NCBI RefSeq assembly: GCF_004421005.1
Contig: NZ_CP038026.1
Coordinates: 3,224,001 to 3,288,000, forward strand
Reading direction: 5' to 3'
Length of the DNA stretch: 64,000 nt
From: Pseudoduganella plicata
Lineage (GTDB): Bacteria > Pseudomonadota > Gammaproteobacteria > Burkholderiales > Burkholderiaceae_D
In this document: piece after piece, positions 20,805-30,919 of the stretch
Layout of the letters: each line of letters begins with the position of its first letter
Position numbering within the stretch: the stretch's first letter is position 1
The notes under the pieces: generated by a model
What the model was told of the DNA's origin: nothing
The model's input: only the letters and a program-made list of their open reading frames with translations
The model's database searches: none
Translations under genes and position numbers: made by a program

Positions 20805-23050
20805 TCAGCGGCGGGGGACCTCGTTGATGCGCTGGTAGCCGGGGATGCTGTTCTTCATCACTTCCAGCGGATTGCCGATGCCAAGCTTGGACAGCCCGGT
20901 CAGTTCCAGCTGGAAGAAGAACTGCGTGGACGCCTTGTTCGCCGTCGTCACGAAGCGCTGCGCGCCTGCACGGAACACCCAGCAGTCGCAGTTGTACTCG
21001 ACGCCGATCAAGCTTTCCAGGATGCGGTGATCCTGCATCGAGTAGCTCAGGCGGCCCACGCCGAACCACTTCTGCGTCAGCGGCCACTGGCCGGAGAAGT
21101 CGACGTTCTTGAAGTTACCGCGCAGGAAGCGATAGCCCGCGTTGACGACCTTTTTCGGGCCCGGCTGGTACTGCAGATTCAGGTTCGAGCTGATCACCCG
21201 CTTGTCGTCCGGGTTGTACTGCACGGCGCTGTCGATGCCCCACGTTTCCGAGATCCGGCCGGCCGCGGCCAGCAGCAGATCGGAGCGGCTGCCCGCCGCC
21301 GCGCTCCCGGAACCGTCCAGCGTGACGCGCGGTTCGCGGAAGTAGAAGCGCTGGCCCAGCGCCAGGCGCAGGCGCTCGGCGCCCGACTCTTCCAGGAAGC
21401 GCGACACGACGGCAGCCGTGACCTGGTTGGCGTCGCTGATGCGGTCCGAGCCGACGAAGCGGTTCTCGCTGAAGATCTGCGAGAAGTTGAACGTGGCATC
21501 GGCCGTATCGAAGTTGGGGATATTCGTCTGGTCGCGGTACGGCGTGTAGACGTAGAACAGGCGCGGCTCCAGCGTCTGCGTCAGCGCGCGGCCGAACAGC
21601 TTCGTCGAGCGCTCGAATTCCAGGCCCGAATCGAGCGAGAACGTCGGGATCGCGCGCGTCTCGGAGCGGCCCTTGTCCAGCTGGCCCGTGCCGGTGTTCT
21701 TCCAGTCGTCCAGCTGGTAGGCGCTGGCATTGAGCATCAGCTTGGGCGTGACGAACCAGCTCGGGCTGATGATCGGGTAGCTCACCTGCGGCACGACCAC
21801 CATGCGGTTGCCGTTGATCAGCGTGGGGTGATCGAAGCGTGTCACTTCGCTGTCCACCTGCCAGTCGAAGCCGGCGATGTCGTAGCGGGCCGCGTGGAAG
21901 TTAATGGCCGGCAGGCGGTTGTACGGGTGCGGCGTCGGCGTCGTCGTGTCCGGATCCTGCAGCACCTGGTACTTCTGCACGCGGGCCGTCAGGCTCCAGT
22001 ACTCGCCCGCGTAATCGGTACGCAGTTCGCGCAGCAGCTGGCGCTCCGCGCTGCCCGCGACCGTTTTGGAGAAGTCGTTCGGGTAGTTGTCGTCCGATGC
22101 GGCGCGCACGTTCCAGCCAAACGACCAGTCCTTGGCCAGTGCCTGCGTGTGATTCGAATTGACCTGCCAGCGGTCGAAGCCCGCTTCCTTGTCGTGCGGC
22201 AGATACTCGATCAGCGTACGGCCTTCGTACGTGCCCGCATCCGTCTCGCCCATGTAGCGGCCCACGGCGCCCAGTTGCAGGCCGCGGCGCGAGATATAGC
22301 GGGGGTACAGCGTCAGGTCGCGGTTCGGCGCGATATTGAAGTAGTACGGCAGCAGCAGTTCGGCCGACCCGCGCGAGCTGAAGCCCGGTACCGCGGGCAG
22401 CCAGCCGGAGCGCCGCTCGCCGGACAGCGAGAACGACAGCGCCGGCGTGCCGATCAGCGGCACGTCCTTGAAGTAGACGACGGTGCCGCGCGCGGTGCCG
22501 GTTTCGCGGCCCATGTCCAGGTTCAGCGTGTTCGAACGCAGGTACCAGTCCGGGTTCGGCCCTTCGCAGGTGCTGTAGGTGCCGTTGACCACGACCGCCT
22601 CGTCCTGGCTCAGGAAGTTGATGCGCTGCGCCGTGCCCTGGGCGTTGTTCAGCTCCAGCTTGTAGGTCGGCTGCAGCATGTAGCCGACGCCCGTTTCCGT
22701 ATTGATCTTGAATTCGTCGGCCGTGTAGTAGTCGCCGAAGCGCCAGACGCGGATATTGTTCTTTGCCTCGATCTCGGACTCGACCTGCCGGTAGCAGGCC
22801 GAATCGGCGGTGACACGCATCTTGTCGCGCACGATCTCCACGTCGCGCTCGAGCACCAGTTCACGTTCGGGCCGCCCGGTGATCTCCTCCGCGCGCATGG
22901 TGACGGGCGCGTCGGGATCTTCCGCGCGCGGCGTGCCATTGCCCCCGGCCGGTGCGGTCTGGGCATGGGCGGGCGCCGCCGAAGCGGCAACCAGGGCAGT
23001 CAGGGCAAACGCCCAACGTTGCTTGGATGGGGGGCCAGAAACCAGCTCAT
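20805..23050 (-). CDS. lptD: LPS-assembly protein LptD (apparent frameshift near the N-terminus)
   Basis: LptD is the outer-membrane barrel that inserts lipopolysaccharide, working with LptE. From 22898 downward one frame gives about 697 residues: the periplasmic jellyroll (VRDKMRVTADSACYRQVESE) and the barrel, ending NSIPGYQRINEVPRR, with the C-terminal Cys pair (EYNCDCWVFRAG). The signal peptide (QRWAFALTALVAASAAPAHA) is in the same frame upstream, but that frame has no ATG, GTG or TTG start. An ATG at 23050 is in another frame, and one extra C in the six-C run (minus strand, 23029-23034) would join them into MSWFLAPPSKQRWAF. A sequencing error is likely because the gene is normally essential. 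Confidence 0.9.
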
Positions 23051-23153
23051 GAAAGGAACGATACGCGATGCACCATGACAGGCGATTTTTTGATTTGAAT
23101 CCCTTATTATATGGGAATCTTCACCAATGCCCGGATTCGTCAGGCTGTTTTTC

Positions 23154-24239
23154 ATGTCTTTATTGTCTAAAGTACCACCAACATTCGCCGCCGCCGGGGA
23201 GCCCGCAGCTGCCGGCGCGACCGACTCGCGCCTCGTCCAGCTGAAAGCCTGGCTGCAGGACCTGAACCTCGTGCAAGCCGATTCGTGCCGGCCGGCGTCC
23301 GTGGATGCCAGCTTCCGGCGCTACTTCCGTGTCGACGTGCTGCCCGCTGCGCAAGGCGCGCATGGCGCCACGCTGGTGGTGATGGATGCGCCGCCGGAGC
23401 GCGAAAACACGGCGGCCTTCGTCACGGTGGACGGGTTGCTGACGGAGGCCGGCGTGTCCGTGCCCGTCATCGTGGCGCAGGACCTGGCGCAAGGCTTCCT
23501 GCTGCTGTCCGACCTGGGCACGACGACCTATCTGCAGGCGCTCAATCACGACAACGCCGCCACCCTGTACGCCGAAGCGCTGTCCGCGCTCGTGAAGATC
23601 CAGCAGCACAGCCAGCCGGGCGTGCTGCCCGAGTTCGACCGTGCCTTCATGCTGCGCGAGCTGGGCATCTTCACCGAGTGGTACGTCGGCAAGCACCTGA
23701 ACACGACGCTGACCCCCAGGCAGGAAGCTGACCTGAACAAGGTGTTCGAGACGATCGTGGCGAACTGCCTGGCGCAGCCGCAGGTGTACATGCACCGCGA
23801 CTACCACTCGCGCAACCTGATGTGGATGGATGAGAACAATCCCGGCATCCTCGATTTCCAGGACGCCGTATACGGCCCGATCACCTACGACGCCGCCTCG
23901 CTGCTGCGCGATGCGTATGTGTCCTGGGACGAGGAACTGGTGCTGGACTGGGTGATCCGCTACTGGCAGCATGCACGCGCGGCCGGCCTGCCCGTCAACA
24001 AGGACTTCGACGCGTTCTACAAGGACTTCGAATACATGGCGCTGCAGCGCCACCTGAAGATCCTGGGCATCTTCTGCCGCCTGAACTACCGCGACGGCAA
24101 GGCCATGTACCTGGGCGACCTGCCGACGGTGATGGAATACGTGCGCCGCACGGCCGACCGTTACCGCGACCTGAAGCCGCTCGTCAAGCTGCTCGACGTG
24201 CTGGAACAGCGCCAGCCCGACGTCCGCTACACCTTCTGA
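23154..24239 (+). CDS. amgK: N-acetylmuramate/N-acetylglucosamine kinase AmgK (aminoglycoside phosphotransferase family)
   Basis: A 361-residue APH-fold kinase. The catalytic loop MHRDYHSRNLMW and the metal-binding ILDFQDAVYGPITYD are clear. In Pseudomonas, AmgK phosphorylates MurNAc at the anomeric position and MurU then makes UDP-MurNAc, a peptidoglycan recycling route that bypasses early synthesis and fosfomycin. The neighbouring murU and the divergent lptD match that arrangement, so AmgK is favoured over a generic phosphotransferase. ATG at 23127 would add nine residues. A gap of eight bases separates it from murU. Confidence 0.9.
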   Translation: MSLLSKVPPTFAAAGEPAAAGATDSRLVQLKAWLQDLNLVQADSCRPASVDASFRRYFRVDVLPAAQGAHGATLVVMDAPPERENTAAFVTVDGLLTEAGVSVPVIVAQDLAQGFLLLSDLGTTTYLQALNHDNAATLYAEALSALVKIQQHSQPGVLPEFDRAFMLRELGIFTEWYVGKHLNTTLTPRQEADLNKVFETIVANCLAQPQVYMHRDYHSRNLMWMDENNPGILDFQDAVYGPITYDAASLLRDAYVSWDEELVLDWVIRYWQHARAAGLPVNKDFDAFYKDFEYMALQRHLKILGIFCRLNYRDGKAMYLGDLPTVMEYVRRTADRYRDLKPLVKLLDVLEQRQPDVRYTF

Positions 24240-24247
24240 GAGACGCC

Positions 24248-24955
24248 ATGAAAGCCATGATCTTCGCCGCCGGCCGCGGCGAACGTATGCGTCCCCTGAC
24301 GGACACCTGCCCCAAGCCGCTGCTGAAAGTACGCGGCCGTCCGCTGATCGAATGGCACGTGCTGAACCTCGTGCGGGCCGGCATGAAGGACATCGTCATC
24401 AACCACGCCCACCTGGGCCACATGATCGAGGAGTATCTGGGCGACGGCAGCCGCTTCGGCGCCAGCATCCGCTACTCTGCCGAGAAGGAAGCGCTGGAAA
24501 CGGCCGGCGGCATCGCCAATGCGCGCCACCTGCTGGGCGAAGAGCCGTTCTTCGCCGTCTCGGGCGACATCTACTGCCCGCACTTCGACTTCGCCCAGGC
24601 GAAGGACGTCCTGCACGACAAGGACATGTGGGGCAACGCCTACGAGATCGAGAAGCGCGACGCCGCCTGGATCTGGCTCGTGAAGAATCCGTCATTCCAC
24701 CCGAAGGGCGATTTCGCGCTGAACCTGTACACGGTGTCGAATACGGGCGAACCGAAGTGGACGTTCGCCAACCTGGGCGTCTACCGCATGTCGATGTTCG
24801 ACGGTATCGCGCCAGGCCAGCACGCGGGCCTGGGCCAACTGCTGCGCGAGTACGCCGAGCGCGGCCTGATCGGCGGCGAAGTGTACGAAGGCGACTGGGA
24901 CAACATCGGCACGCCGCAGCAACTGGAACAGCTCAACGGAGGCCGACTTTCATGA
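24248..24955 (+). CDS. murU: N-acetylmuramate alpha-1-phosphate uridylyltransferase MurU
   Basis: A 235-residue nucleotidyltransferase with the signature AAGRGERMRPLTDTCPKPLL at residues 7-26 and the metal-binding VSGDIYCPHFDF. MurU converts MurNAc-1-phosphate to UDP-MurNAc in cell-wall recycling. The assignment rests on pairing with amgK; by sequence alone other NDP-sugar pyrophosphorylases are possible. The stop overlaps the pepP start as ATGA, so translation is coupled. Confidence 0.9.
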   Translation: MKAMIFAAGRGERMRPLTDTCPKPLLKVRGRPLIEWHVLNLVRAGMKDIVINHAHLGHMIEEYLGDGSRFGASIRYSAEKEALETAGGIANARHLLGEEPFFAVSGDIYCPHFDFAQAKDVLHDKDMWGNAYEIEKRDAAWIWLVKNPSFHPKGDFALNLYTVSNTGEPKWTFANLGVYRMSMFDGIAPGQHAGLGQLLREYAERGLIGGEVYEGDWDNIGTPQQLEQLNGGRLS

Positions 24956-26310
24956 CTGGCCGGCCCGACTTCGTGCAGCGCCGTGCGCACCTGGTAGCGC
25001 AGATGGAGCCGGGCAGCGTGGCCGTGCTGGCCACCAGCCCTGAAGTGGCGCGTAACGCGGACAGCGATTACCCCTACCGCCACGACAGCACGTTCTACTA
25101 CCTGACCGGCTTTACGGAGCCGGAAGCGGTGCTGGTCCTGGTGGCACCGCGCGACGCGCAACCGGGCCGCGCCATCCTGTTCTGCCGCGAGAAGAATCCT
25201 GCGCGCGAAATCTGGGACGGCCTGCGCCACGGCCCGGAAGCGGCGCGCACGCTGTTCCGCTTCGACGCCGCCTGGCCCATCGATGCGCTGGACGATCAGA
25301 TGGCGGTACTGCTGGCCGACGTGCCGGCGGTGTACTGCAAGCTGGCGCGCGACGAGCGCCTTGACGCGCAGCTGCGCCGCTGGCTCGACAGCGTGCGCCG
25401 CCAGGGCCGCAGCGGCATCCGGCCGCCGCCTGCATTGCGCGACGTGACGCCGCTGGTGGACGAGATGCGCGTCGTCAAGGACGCGGCGGAGCAGGCGATC
25501 ATGCTGCGCGCCGGCGAGATCTCCGGCGCTGCCCACGTGCGTGCCATGCGCGCCGCGCGCCCCGACGTGTTCGAATACGCGCTGGAGGCGGAGCTGCTGT
25601 ACGAATTCCGCCGCAATGGCGCCCAGTTTCCCGCCTACACGCCCATCGTCGCCTCGGGCCCGAACAGCTGCATCCTGCACTACAACAGCAACGACCGGCA
25701 GGTGCGCGACGGCGAACTGGTACTGATCGACGCCGGCTGCGAGCTCGATGGCTACGCCGCCGACATCACGCGCACGTGGCCCGTCAACGGCCGCTTCAGC
25801 GCTCCGCAGCGCGCGCTGTATGAACTGGTGCTGGCGGCGCAGCAGGCCGCGCTCGATGCGGTCCGTCCCGGCCAGACGTTTCACGCCGTCCACGACGCGG
25901 CCGTGCGCGTGCTGGCGCAAGGCATGCTCGATAACGGTCTCCTGAGCCGAGACAAGCATGGCCCGCTTGACGACGTGATCGCCAATAAGGCGTACATGCC
26001 GTTCTACATGCACGGCACCAGCCACTGGCTGGGCATGGACGTGCACGACGTGGGCGCCTATCGCCTGGGCGGCGCGGACGATTTGGCCGGCAAGGAAAAA
26101 CCATCCCGCCCCTTGCGGGAAGGGATGGTGCTGACGATCGAGCCGGGCATCTACGTCCGTCCCGCCGAAGGTGTGCCGGAGCAGTTCTGGAACATCGGCA
26201 TCCGCATCGAGGATGACGTCGTCGTCGCCATCGGCGGCCACACCCTGCTGACGGGATCGGCGCCCAAAACGGTCCATGACATCGAAGCGCTGATGGCGGA
26301 GCGGCCATGA
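24952..26310 (+). CDS. pepP: Xaa-Pro aminopeptidase (aminopeptidase P)
   Basis: PepP cleaves N-terminal residues that precede proline. The 452-residue protein has the creatinase-like N domain (RRAHLVAQMEPGSVAVLAT, then SDYPYRHDSTFYYLTGF) and the pita-bread catalytic domain. Metal ligands are in LIDAGCELDGYAADITRTWP, MHGTSHWLGMDVHDVG, TIEPGIYV and GIRIEDDVVV. It overlaps murU by four bases and the UbiH-like gene by four bases, so four plus-strand genes are tightly packed. Confidence 0.95.
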   Translation: MTGRPDFVQRRAHLVAQMEPGSVAVLATSPEVARNADSDYPYRHDSTFYYLTGFTEPEAVLVLVAPRDAQPGRAILFCREKNPAREIWDGLRHGPEAARTLFRFDAAWPIDALDDQMAVLLADVPAVYCKLARDERLDAQLRRWLDSVRRQGRSGIRPPPALRDVTPLVDEMRVVKDAAEQAIMLRAGEISGAAHVRAMRAARPDVFEYALEAELLYEFRRNGAQFPAYTPIVASGPNSCILHYNSNDRQVRDGELVLIDAGCELDGYAADITRTWPVNGRFSAPQRALYELVLAAQQAALDAVRPGQTFHAVHDAAVRVLAQGMLDNGLLSRDKHGPLDDVIANKAYMPFYMHGTSHWLGMDVHDVGAYRLGGADDLAGKEKPSRPLREGMVLTIEPGIYVRPAEGVPEQFWNIGIRIEDDVVVAIGGHTLLTGSAPKTVHDIEALMAERP

Positions 26311-27443
26311 CGCCCGATTACGATATCGCCATCTGCGGCGCCGGTCCCGCCGGCATGGCGCTGGCCGCCTTGCTCGTGCGCCGCGGCGTCACGCCGGCAC
26401 GCATTGTCCTGATCGACGCCAAGTCGCTGGACGCCGCGAGCGCCGATCCGCGCTCGCTGGCGCTGTCGTGGGGCAGCCGCCAGATCCTGGAAGGGATCGG
26501 CGCCTGGCCGGTGCCCGCCACCGACATCCATGAAATCCACGTCTCGCGCAAAGGCCAGTTCGGCCGCAGCATGATCACGCGCGACGAGCACCGCGTGCCG
26601 GCGCTGGGTTACGTGACGCGCTACGGCGATATCGTCACGGTGCTGGGCGCCGTGTGCGCGCGGCTGGGCGTGGCGACCCTCCGCCCGGCCCGCGTGACGG
26701 CCATCGCTGAGACGACCGATGACGTACGCCTGACGCTGGCCGACGGCACCGGGGTGACCGTGGTCACCGCCGCGATTGTCGTGCAGGCCGAGGGCGGCCT
26801 GTTCGGCGAGCAGGCCGACAAGAGCACAAAGCGCGACTACGGTCAGACGGCGATCATCGCCCAGGTCACGACCGCCGCGCCCATCGCACACCGCGCCTAC
26901 GAACGCTTTACGGGAGAAGGCCCACTGGCGCTGCTGCCGCAGGACGACGGATATTCTCTGGTCTGGTGCGTGCGCCCGGACACGGCGCAAACGCTGCTGG
27001 CCATGGGCGACGACGCGTTCCTGCGCAAGCTGGGCGACACGTTCGGCGACCGGCTGGGCCGCTTCACGGGTGCGACGCGCCGTCTGGCCTTCCCGCTGGG
27101 ACTGAACGCGGGCATGGCGGGCAGCGCTCGCACCGCCGCCATCGGCAACGCGGCGCAGACGCTGCATCCCGTCGCCGGCCAGGGCCTGAACCTGGGCCTG
27201 CGCGATGCGACGGTGCTGGCACGCCTGCTGGCGCAAGGGGCCACGCCGGAAATGCTGTCGCATTACGCCGACCTGCGCCGGCAGGACCGCGACCTGACGG
27301 TGCGCCTGACGGACACGATGGCGCGCGTGTTCGCCAACGACTCGCCCGTGCAGGCGCTGCTGGGCGTCTCGCTGGCCGCCATCGACATCTTTACCCCGGC
27401 GCGCAGCGTGCTCGCGGAGCTGATGATGTACGGCCGGCGCTGA
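26307..27443 (+). CDS. ubiH: UbiH/UbiF/VisC family FAD-dependent monooxygenase
   Basis: A 378-residue flavoprotein hydroxylase. The FAD motif GAGPAGMALAALL is at residues 11-23 and the second motif IGNAAQTLHPVAGQGLNLGL is near residue 285. The GNAAQTLHP form is typical of UbiH-type ring hydroxylases in ubiquinone synthesis. A pepP-ubiH order is common in proteobacteria. The assignment to UbiH rather than another ubiquinone hydroxylase is likely but not certain. Confidence 0.87.
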   Translation: MTPDYDIAICGAGPAGMALAALLVRRGVTPARIVLIDAKSLDAASADPRSLALSWGSRQILEGIGAWPVPATDIHEIHVSRKGQFGRSMITRDEHRVPALGYVTRYGDIVTVLGAVCARLGVATLRPARVTAIAETTDDVRLTLADGTGVTVVTAAIVVQAEGGLFGEQADKSTKRDYGQTAIIAQVTTAAPIAHRAYERFTGEGPLALLPQDDGYSLVWCVRPDTAQTLLAMGDDAFLRKLGDTFGDRLGRFTGATRRLAFPLGLNAGMAGSARTAAIGNAAQTLHPVAGQGLNLGLRDATVLARLLAQGATPEMLSHYADLRRQDRDLTVRLTDTMARVFANDSPVQALLGVSLAAIDIFTPARSVLAELMMYGRR

Positions 27444-27453
27444 CGCATTCGCC

Positions 27454-27867
27454 ATGCCATACCAGACCGTTCTCACCATCGGCACGTCGGGCCGCGGCAC
27501 GCGCGACATCACGGCTGCCGTCAACGAGGCCGTCGCGCAGTCCGGCATTCCCTGCGGGCTGGCGCACGTGTTCGTGCAGCACACGAGCTGCTCGCTGACG
27601 ATCACGGAAAACGCCGACCCCGATGTGCGGCGCGACCTGGAGACCATCGCGGCACGCCTGGCGCCCGATGGCGATCCCGCCTACCGCCACGATACCGAAG
27701 GCCCGGACGACATGGCCGCGCACGCGCGATCCGTGCTCACCGATACCGGCTTGACGGTGCCGGTCGGCGATGGCCGGCTGCTGCTGGGCACCTGGCAGGG
27801 CATCTTCCTGTGGGAGCATCGCACCGCGCCGCAGCGGCGGTCGGTGGTCGTGACCGTGCTGGGCTGA
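27454..27867 (+). CDS. YjbQ family (UPF0047) secondary thiamine-phosphate synthase enzyme
   Basis: A 137-residue protein of the UPF0047/YjbQ family. Conserved segments are FVQHTSCSLTITENADPDV, the HDTEGPDDMAAH loop and LLLGTWQGIFLWEHR, which supply the His and Glu that line the metal site in solved members. The family name comes from weak thiamine-phosphate synthase activity; the true role is unsettled. It ends 34 bases before the convergent phospholipase gene. Confidence 0.88.
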   Translation: MPYQTVLTIGTSGRGTRDITAAVNEAVAQSGIPCGLAHVFVQHTSCSLTITENADPDVRRDLETIAARLAPDGDPAYRHDTEGPDDMAAHARSVLTDTGLTVPVGDGRLLLGTWQGIFLWEHRTAPQRRSVVVTVLG

Positions 27868-27900
27868 GGCCGGTGGTGCCGGGGCCTGCGCGTTACGGCA

Positions 27901-29925
27901 TCACCAGACCGGCTGCGGCTGGCCGAACGCGGGGTCGCTGACGCTGTCGGCGCCCGTCTCGATGCGGCCGGCAAAGCGCCAGGCCGATTCGCCTTCCTTG
28001 ATACCCACGTCGTACCACGGCCCCGTGACGGGCAGGCGCAGCGTCGCATCCGGGTCGAGCCGGTGCGTGGCGGGGCGATTGTCCGCATACGCGAGCGCCG
28101 TCACGATGACTTCCTTCGCTTGCGTGGACGGGTTGTGCAAAGCCAGCATCAGCCGCTGGCCTTCCTGCGCCGCGCTCACGCCAAGCGATTCCGCGTCCGC
28201 GCGGCCGCGCACGTGGCGGTGAAAACCGTTCGGCCCCAGCACCCACAGGTCGAACAGGCCGTCGGCCGGCGCCACGGTCCAGCGCTCGTGCACCGTCTTC
28301 GACGCTTCGACGGTGTAGCGGCGCGGTGGCCGCTCGATCTGGCGACGGTCGTAGACGTGGAACACGGCACCGGCGCCGCCGCTGTTGATGAAGGTCAGGG
28401 CGATGCCCGTCGCATCCACCTGCGCCTGTACCTCCAGCCGGTACGGCAGCGCGCGTGACGGCCGCGTGCCTGCTTCCTGGCGCGGCACCGACTGGCGCCC
28501 TTCCGCCGGCACCTCGATGGGCGGCGTGGCGCGCTGGCGCAGTCGTACTTCGTCTGCCCAGGCGATGTCGTGCACCGGCACCGCGGGCTTGCGTGCATCC
28601 GGCGCGGCGAAGTCGAAGCAGCTGGTCAGATCGCCGCAGACGGTGCGCCGCCATGGCGCGATATTCGGCTCAGCCACGCCGAAGCGGCGCTCGAGGAACC
28701 GCAGGATCGACGTATGGTCGAACACCTGCGAATTGACCCAGCCGCCCTTGCTCCACGGGGACATGACGGTCATCGGCACGCGCGGCCCCAGCCCGTACAG
28801 GCGGCCGTCGGTATGGCACTCCGCGGTGAAGTCCACCGTCGAGCGGCCGGCGCGGCTGCCGTCGGGCAGCAGGGCCGGCGCCGCGGGCGGCGGCATATGG
28901 TCGAAGAAGGCGTCGTTCTCGTCGTACATCTGCAGCAGCACGGTGCCGGCCCAGACGTCCGGATCGGCCAGCAATGCCTCCAGCACCTGCAGCGTGTAGG
29001 CGCCGCCCTGCACGGGCGTGGAGGGGCCGGGGTGTTCGCTGTACAGCTGCGGCGGAATCACCCAGCTGACCTGCGGCAGCTTGCCTGCCACGACGTCGTT
29101 GCGCAGGCCGTCCAGCGTCGCGTTCCACAGCGTCGAGGTGAGCGCCTTGTCCGCGAGCGAGTTCGGACGCGTGGCGAACGCCTCACGGTAGCGCCGGAAC
29201 ACTTCCAGCAGGTTGCAGCCGAAATTGTCCTCCATGTCCTGGTAGACCTTCCAGCTGACACCGGCCGCTTCCAGGCGCTCGGCATAGGTCATCCAGTCGA
29301 AGCCCTGCTCAGGCGGACCCAGGCCTTCCATCCGGTTGTCGATCAGTGGGCCGCCACCGCGGCCGGACGGGTTGTTCGTCCCTGTCAGCATGAATAGCCG
29401 GTTGGGATTGGTCCCGCCCTGCAGCGAGCAGTGGTAGGCGTCGCACAGCGTAAACGCCTCGGCCAGCGCGAACTGGATGGGCAGCTCGGCGCGGGTGTAG
29501 TACGCCATCGATGCATCCGTTTTCGACTTCGGCCACGACGCCATGCGGCCTTCGTCCCACGCCGCCTGCGCATCCGGCCACGTGTGCGGCAGGCTCATTT
29601 GGGGCTGCGCGTTGCCCACCGACTGGTCCAGCCGGTACGGCATGACGATGCGGCTGCCGTTGTGCTGCTCCCAGATCGCGCGGCCGTTCGGCAATGGAAT
29701 GGTGAGCCGGTCGCCGAAGCCGCGCACGCCTGCCAGCGTGCCGTAGTAGTGGTCGAACGAGCGGTTCTCCTGCATCAGGATGACGACGTGGCGCACGTCC
29801 GCGATCGTGCCAGTGCCGCGGCGCGCCGGCACGGCCAGCGCTTCGCGCAACAGCGGCGGCATCGCGCCCAGCACAGTCGCGGCCATCGTGCCGCCCAGGA
29901 AGCGGCGTCGGGATGCTTGCGTCAT
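27901..29925 (-). CDS. plcN: Phosphocholine-specific phospholipase C, Tat-exported
   Basis: A 674-residue secreted phospholipase C of the PlcN/PlcH type. The N-terminus carries a twin-arginine signal (SRRRFLGGTMAATVLGA). The phosphoesterase domain shows VVILMQENRSFDHYYGTLAG, PVSWKVYQDMED-type segments and LLQMYDENDAFFDHMPPP. Two C-terminal beta domains of the DUF756 type follow (YRLEVQAQVDATGIALTFIN, then RLPVTGPWYDV). It would hydrolyse phosphatidylcholine or similar lipids outside the cytoplasm. Its start overlaps the PfkB kinase stop, so it ends the glycosidase run, an unexpected partner for sugar catabolism. Confidence 0.92.
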   Translation of the reverse strand: MTQASRRRFLGGTMAATVLGAMPPLLREALAVPARRGTGTIADVRHVVILMQENRSFDHYYGTLAGVRGFGDRLTIPLPNGRAIWEQHNGSRIVMPYRLDQSVGNAQPQMSLPHTWPDAQAAWDEGRMASWPKSKTDASMAYYTRAELPIQFALAEAFTLCDAYHCSLQGGTNPNRLFMLTGTNNPSGRGGGPLIDNRMEGLGPPEQGFDWMTYAERLEAAGVSWKVYQDMEDNFGCNLLEVFRRYREAFATRPNSLADKALTSTLWNATLDGLRNDVVAGKLPQVSWVIPPQLYSEHPGPSTPVQGGAYTLQVLEALLADPDVWAGTVLLQMYDENDAFFDHMPPPAAPALLPDGSRAGRSTVDFTAECHTDGRLYGLGPRVPMTVMSPWSKGGWVNSQVFDHTSILRFLERRFGVAEPNIAPWRRTVCGDLTSCFDFAAPDARKPAVPVHDIAWADEVRLRQRATPPIEVPAEGRQSVPRQEAGTRPSRALPYRLEVQAQVDATGIALTFINSGGAGAVFHVYDRRQIERPPRRYTVEASKTVHERWTVAPADGLFDLWVLGPNGFHRHVRGRADAESLGVSAAQEGQRLMLALHNPSTQAKEVIVTALAYADNRPATHRLDPDATLRLPVTGPWYDVGIKEGESAWRFAGRIETGADSVSDPAFGQPQPVW

Positions 29926-30833
29926 GCCGCGCTCCCCGGTGGAATGGCGCCGCGGTGGGCCAGCTTCGCCGCGGCCGCCGTGTTGGCCAGACTCGCCGCC
30001 TGCGCCGCAGGTTCGCCGCGCAGCAGCACGGCCAGATACGTGCCGTTCCAGCAGTCGCCGGCTCCCGTCGTATCGATTACCGTGGCCGGTACGGCCGGCA
30101 CGATGCTGCGCTCGCCGCCCTGCCAGACGTGACAACCCTCTTCTCCCAGCTTGACGACGACGTGCGCAGCCAGGGTGTGCACCGGTCCGGGCAGGATATC
30201 GGCATCGGCCGGCAGGCTGGGTAGCAGGATGTCGACGTACGGCAGGAGCTCGGCGCAGGCTTCACGGGCCGCGTCGATGGAGGACCACAGGTTGGGACGG
30301 AAATTCGGATCGTAGGCCACGGTGACGCCGTGTTCGCGCGCGATGCGCGCAGCCGAGAGCGTGGCGGCGCGGGCGCCGGGCGAGATGGCTTGCGTGATCC
30401 CGGACAGCAGCAGGCAGCGGCTGGATGCGATGAGGCCGGCATCCACCTCGGCGGTCATGCAAGATGCGGCGCTGCCGGCGCGGCGGTACGTGAAGGAGCG
30501 TTCGCCCTGGGCGTCGACGGAGATGAAATACACGCCGTTTTCGCCGGGGACGAGCGGCGCCTGGCTGGTGTCGATGCCTTCGTCGCGCCAGGCGGACAGC
30601 AGGCCGGCGCCGAACGGATCGTCGCCCACGCGCGTGACGAACGCCGTGCGGCAGCCCTGCCGCGCCGCCGCGACCAGCGCGTTCAGCACGTCGCCGCCAT
30701 AACCCTTGCGAAATTGCGTGGCTTCGGCCAGCGGCGCGGTCGAATGGAATTCGACCATGCACTCGCCGATGCCGACGAGGTCGAAGCGCGCCGCTTCAGC
30801 CCTCTCCGATTGCAAACCTGCCGATACACTCAC
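29922..30833 (-). CDS. PfkB family sugar kinase (2-keto-3-deoxygluconate kinase-like)
   Basis: A 303-residue ribokinase-fold kinase. The N-terminus FDLVGIGECMVEFHS, the FRKGYGGDVLNALVAAARQG glycine block and the signature VIDTTGAGDCWNG with the catalytic Asp are all present. Similarity is best to KDG and related sugar-acid kinases, but the substrate is inferred only loosely. I chose GTG at 30833 because GGGAGG lies seven bases upstream; an ATG at 30875 would add 14 residues. It follows the permease by 86 bases. Confidence 0.85.
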   Translation of the reverse strand: MSVSAGLQSERAEAARFDLVGIGECMVEFHSTAPLAEATQFRKGYGGDVLNALVAAARQGCRTAFVTRVGDDPFGAGLLSAWRDEGIDTSQAPLVPGENGVYFISVDAQGERSFTYRRAGSAASCMTAEVDAGLIASSRCLLLSGITQAISPGARAATLSAARIAREHGVTVAYDPNFRPNLWSSIDAAREACAELLPYVDILLPSLPADADILPGPVHTLAAHVVVKLGEEGCHVWQGGERSIVPAVPATVIDTTGAGDCWNGTYLAVLLRGEPAAQAASLANTAAAAKLAHRGAIPPGSAA

Positions 30834-30919
30834 TGCCGTCCCTCCCGGTGAACTGAACGGGAAGGACATTAGCATGTTTTTGTTACAAGAAGGCCGGGGA
30901 CTGGTGCAGTCCCCGCCGT

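Noticed and set aside
21027..23078. Long plus-strand open frame opposite lptD
   Set aside because: The translation is low-complexity Arg/Val/Gln-rich sequence with no motif and mirrors the lptD codons.
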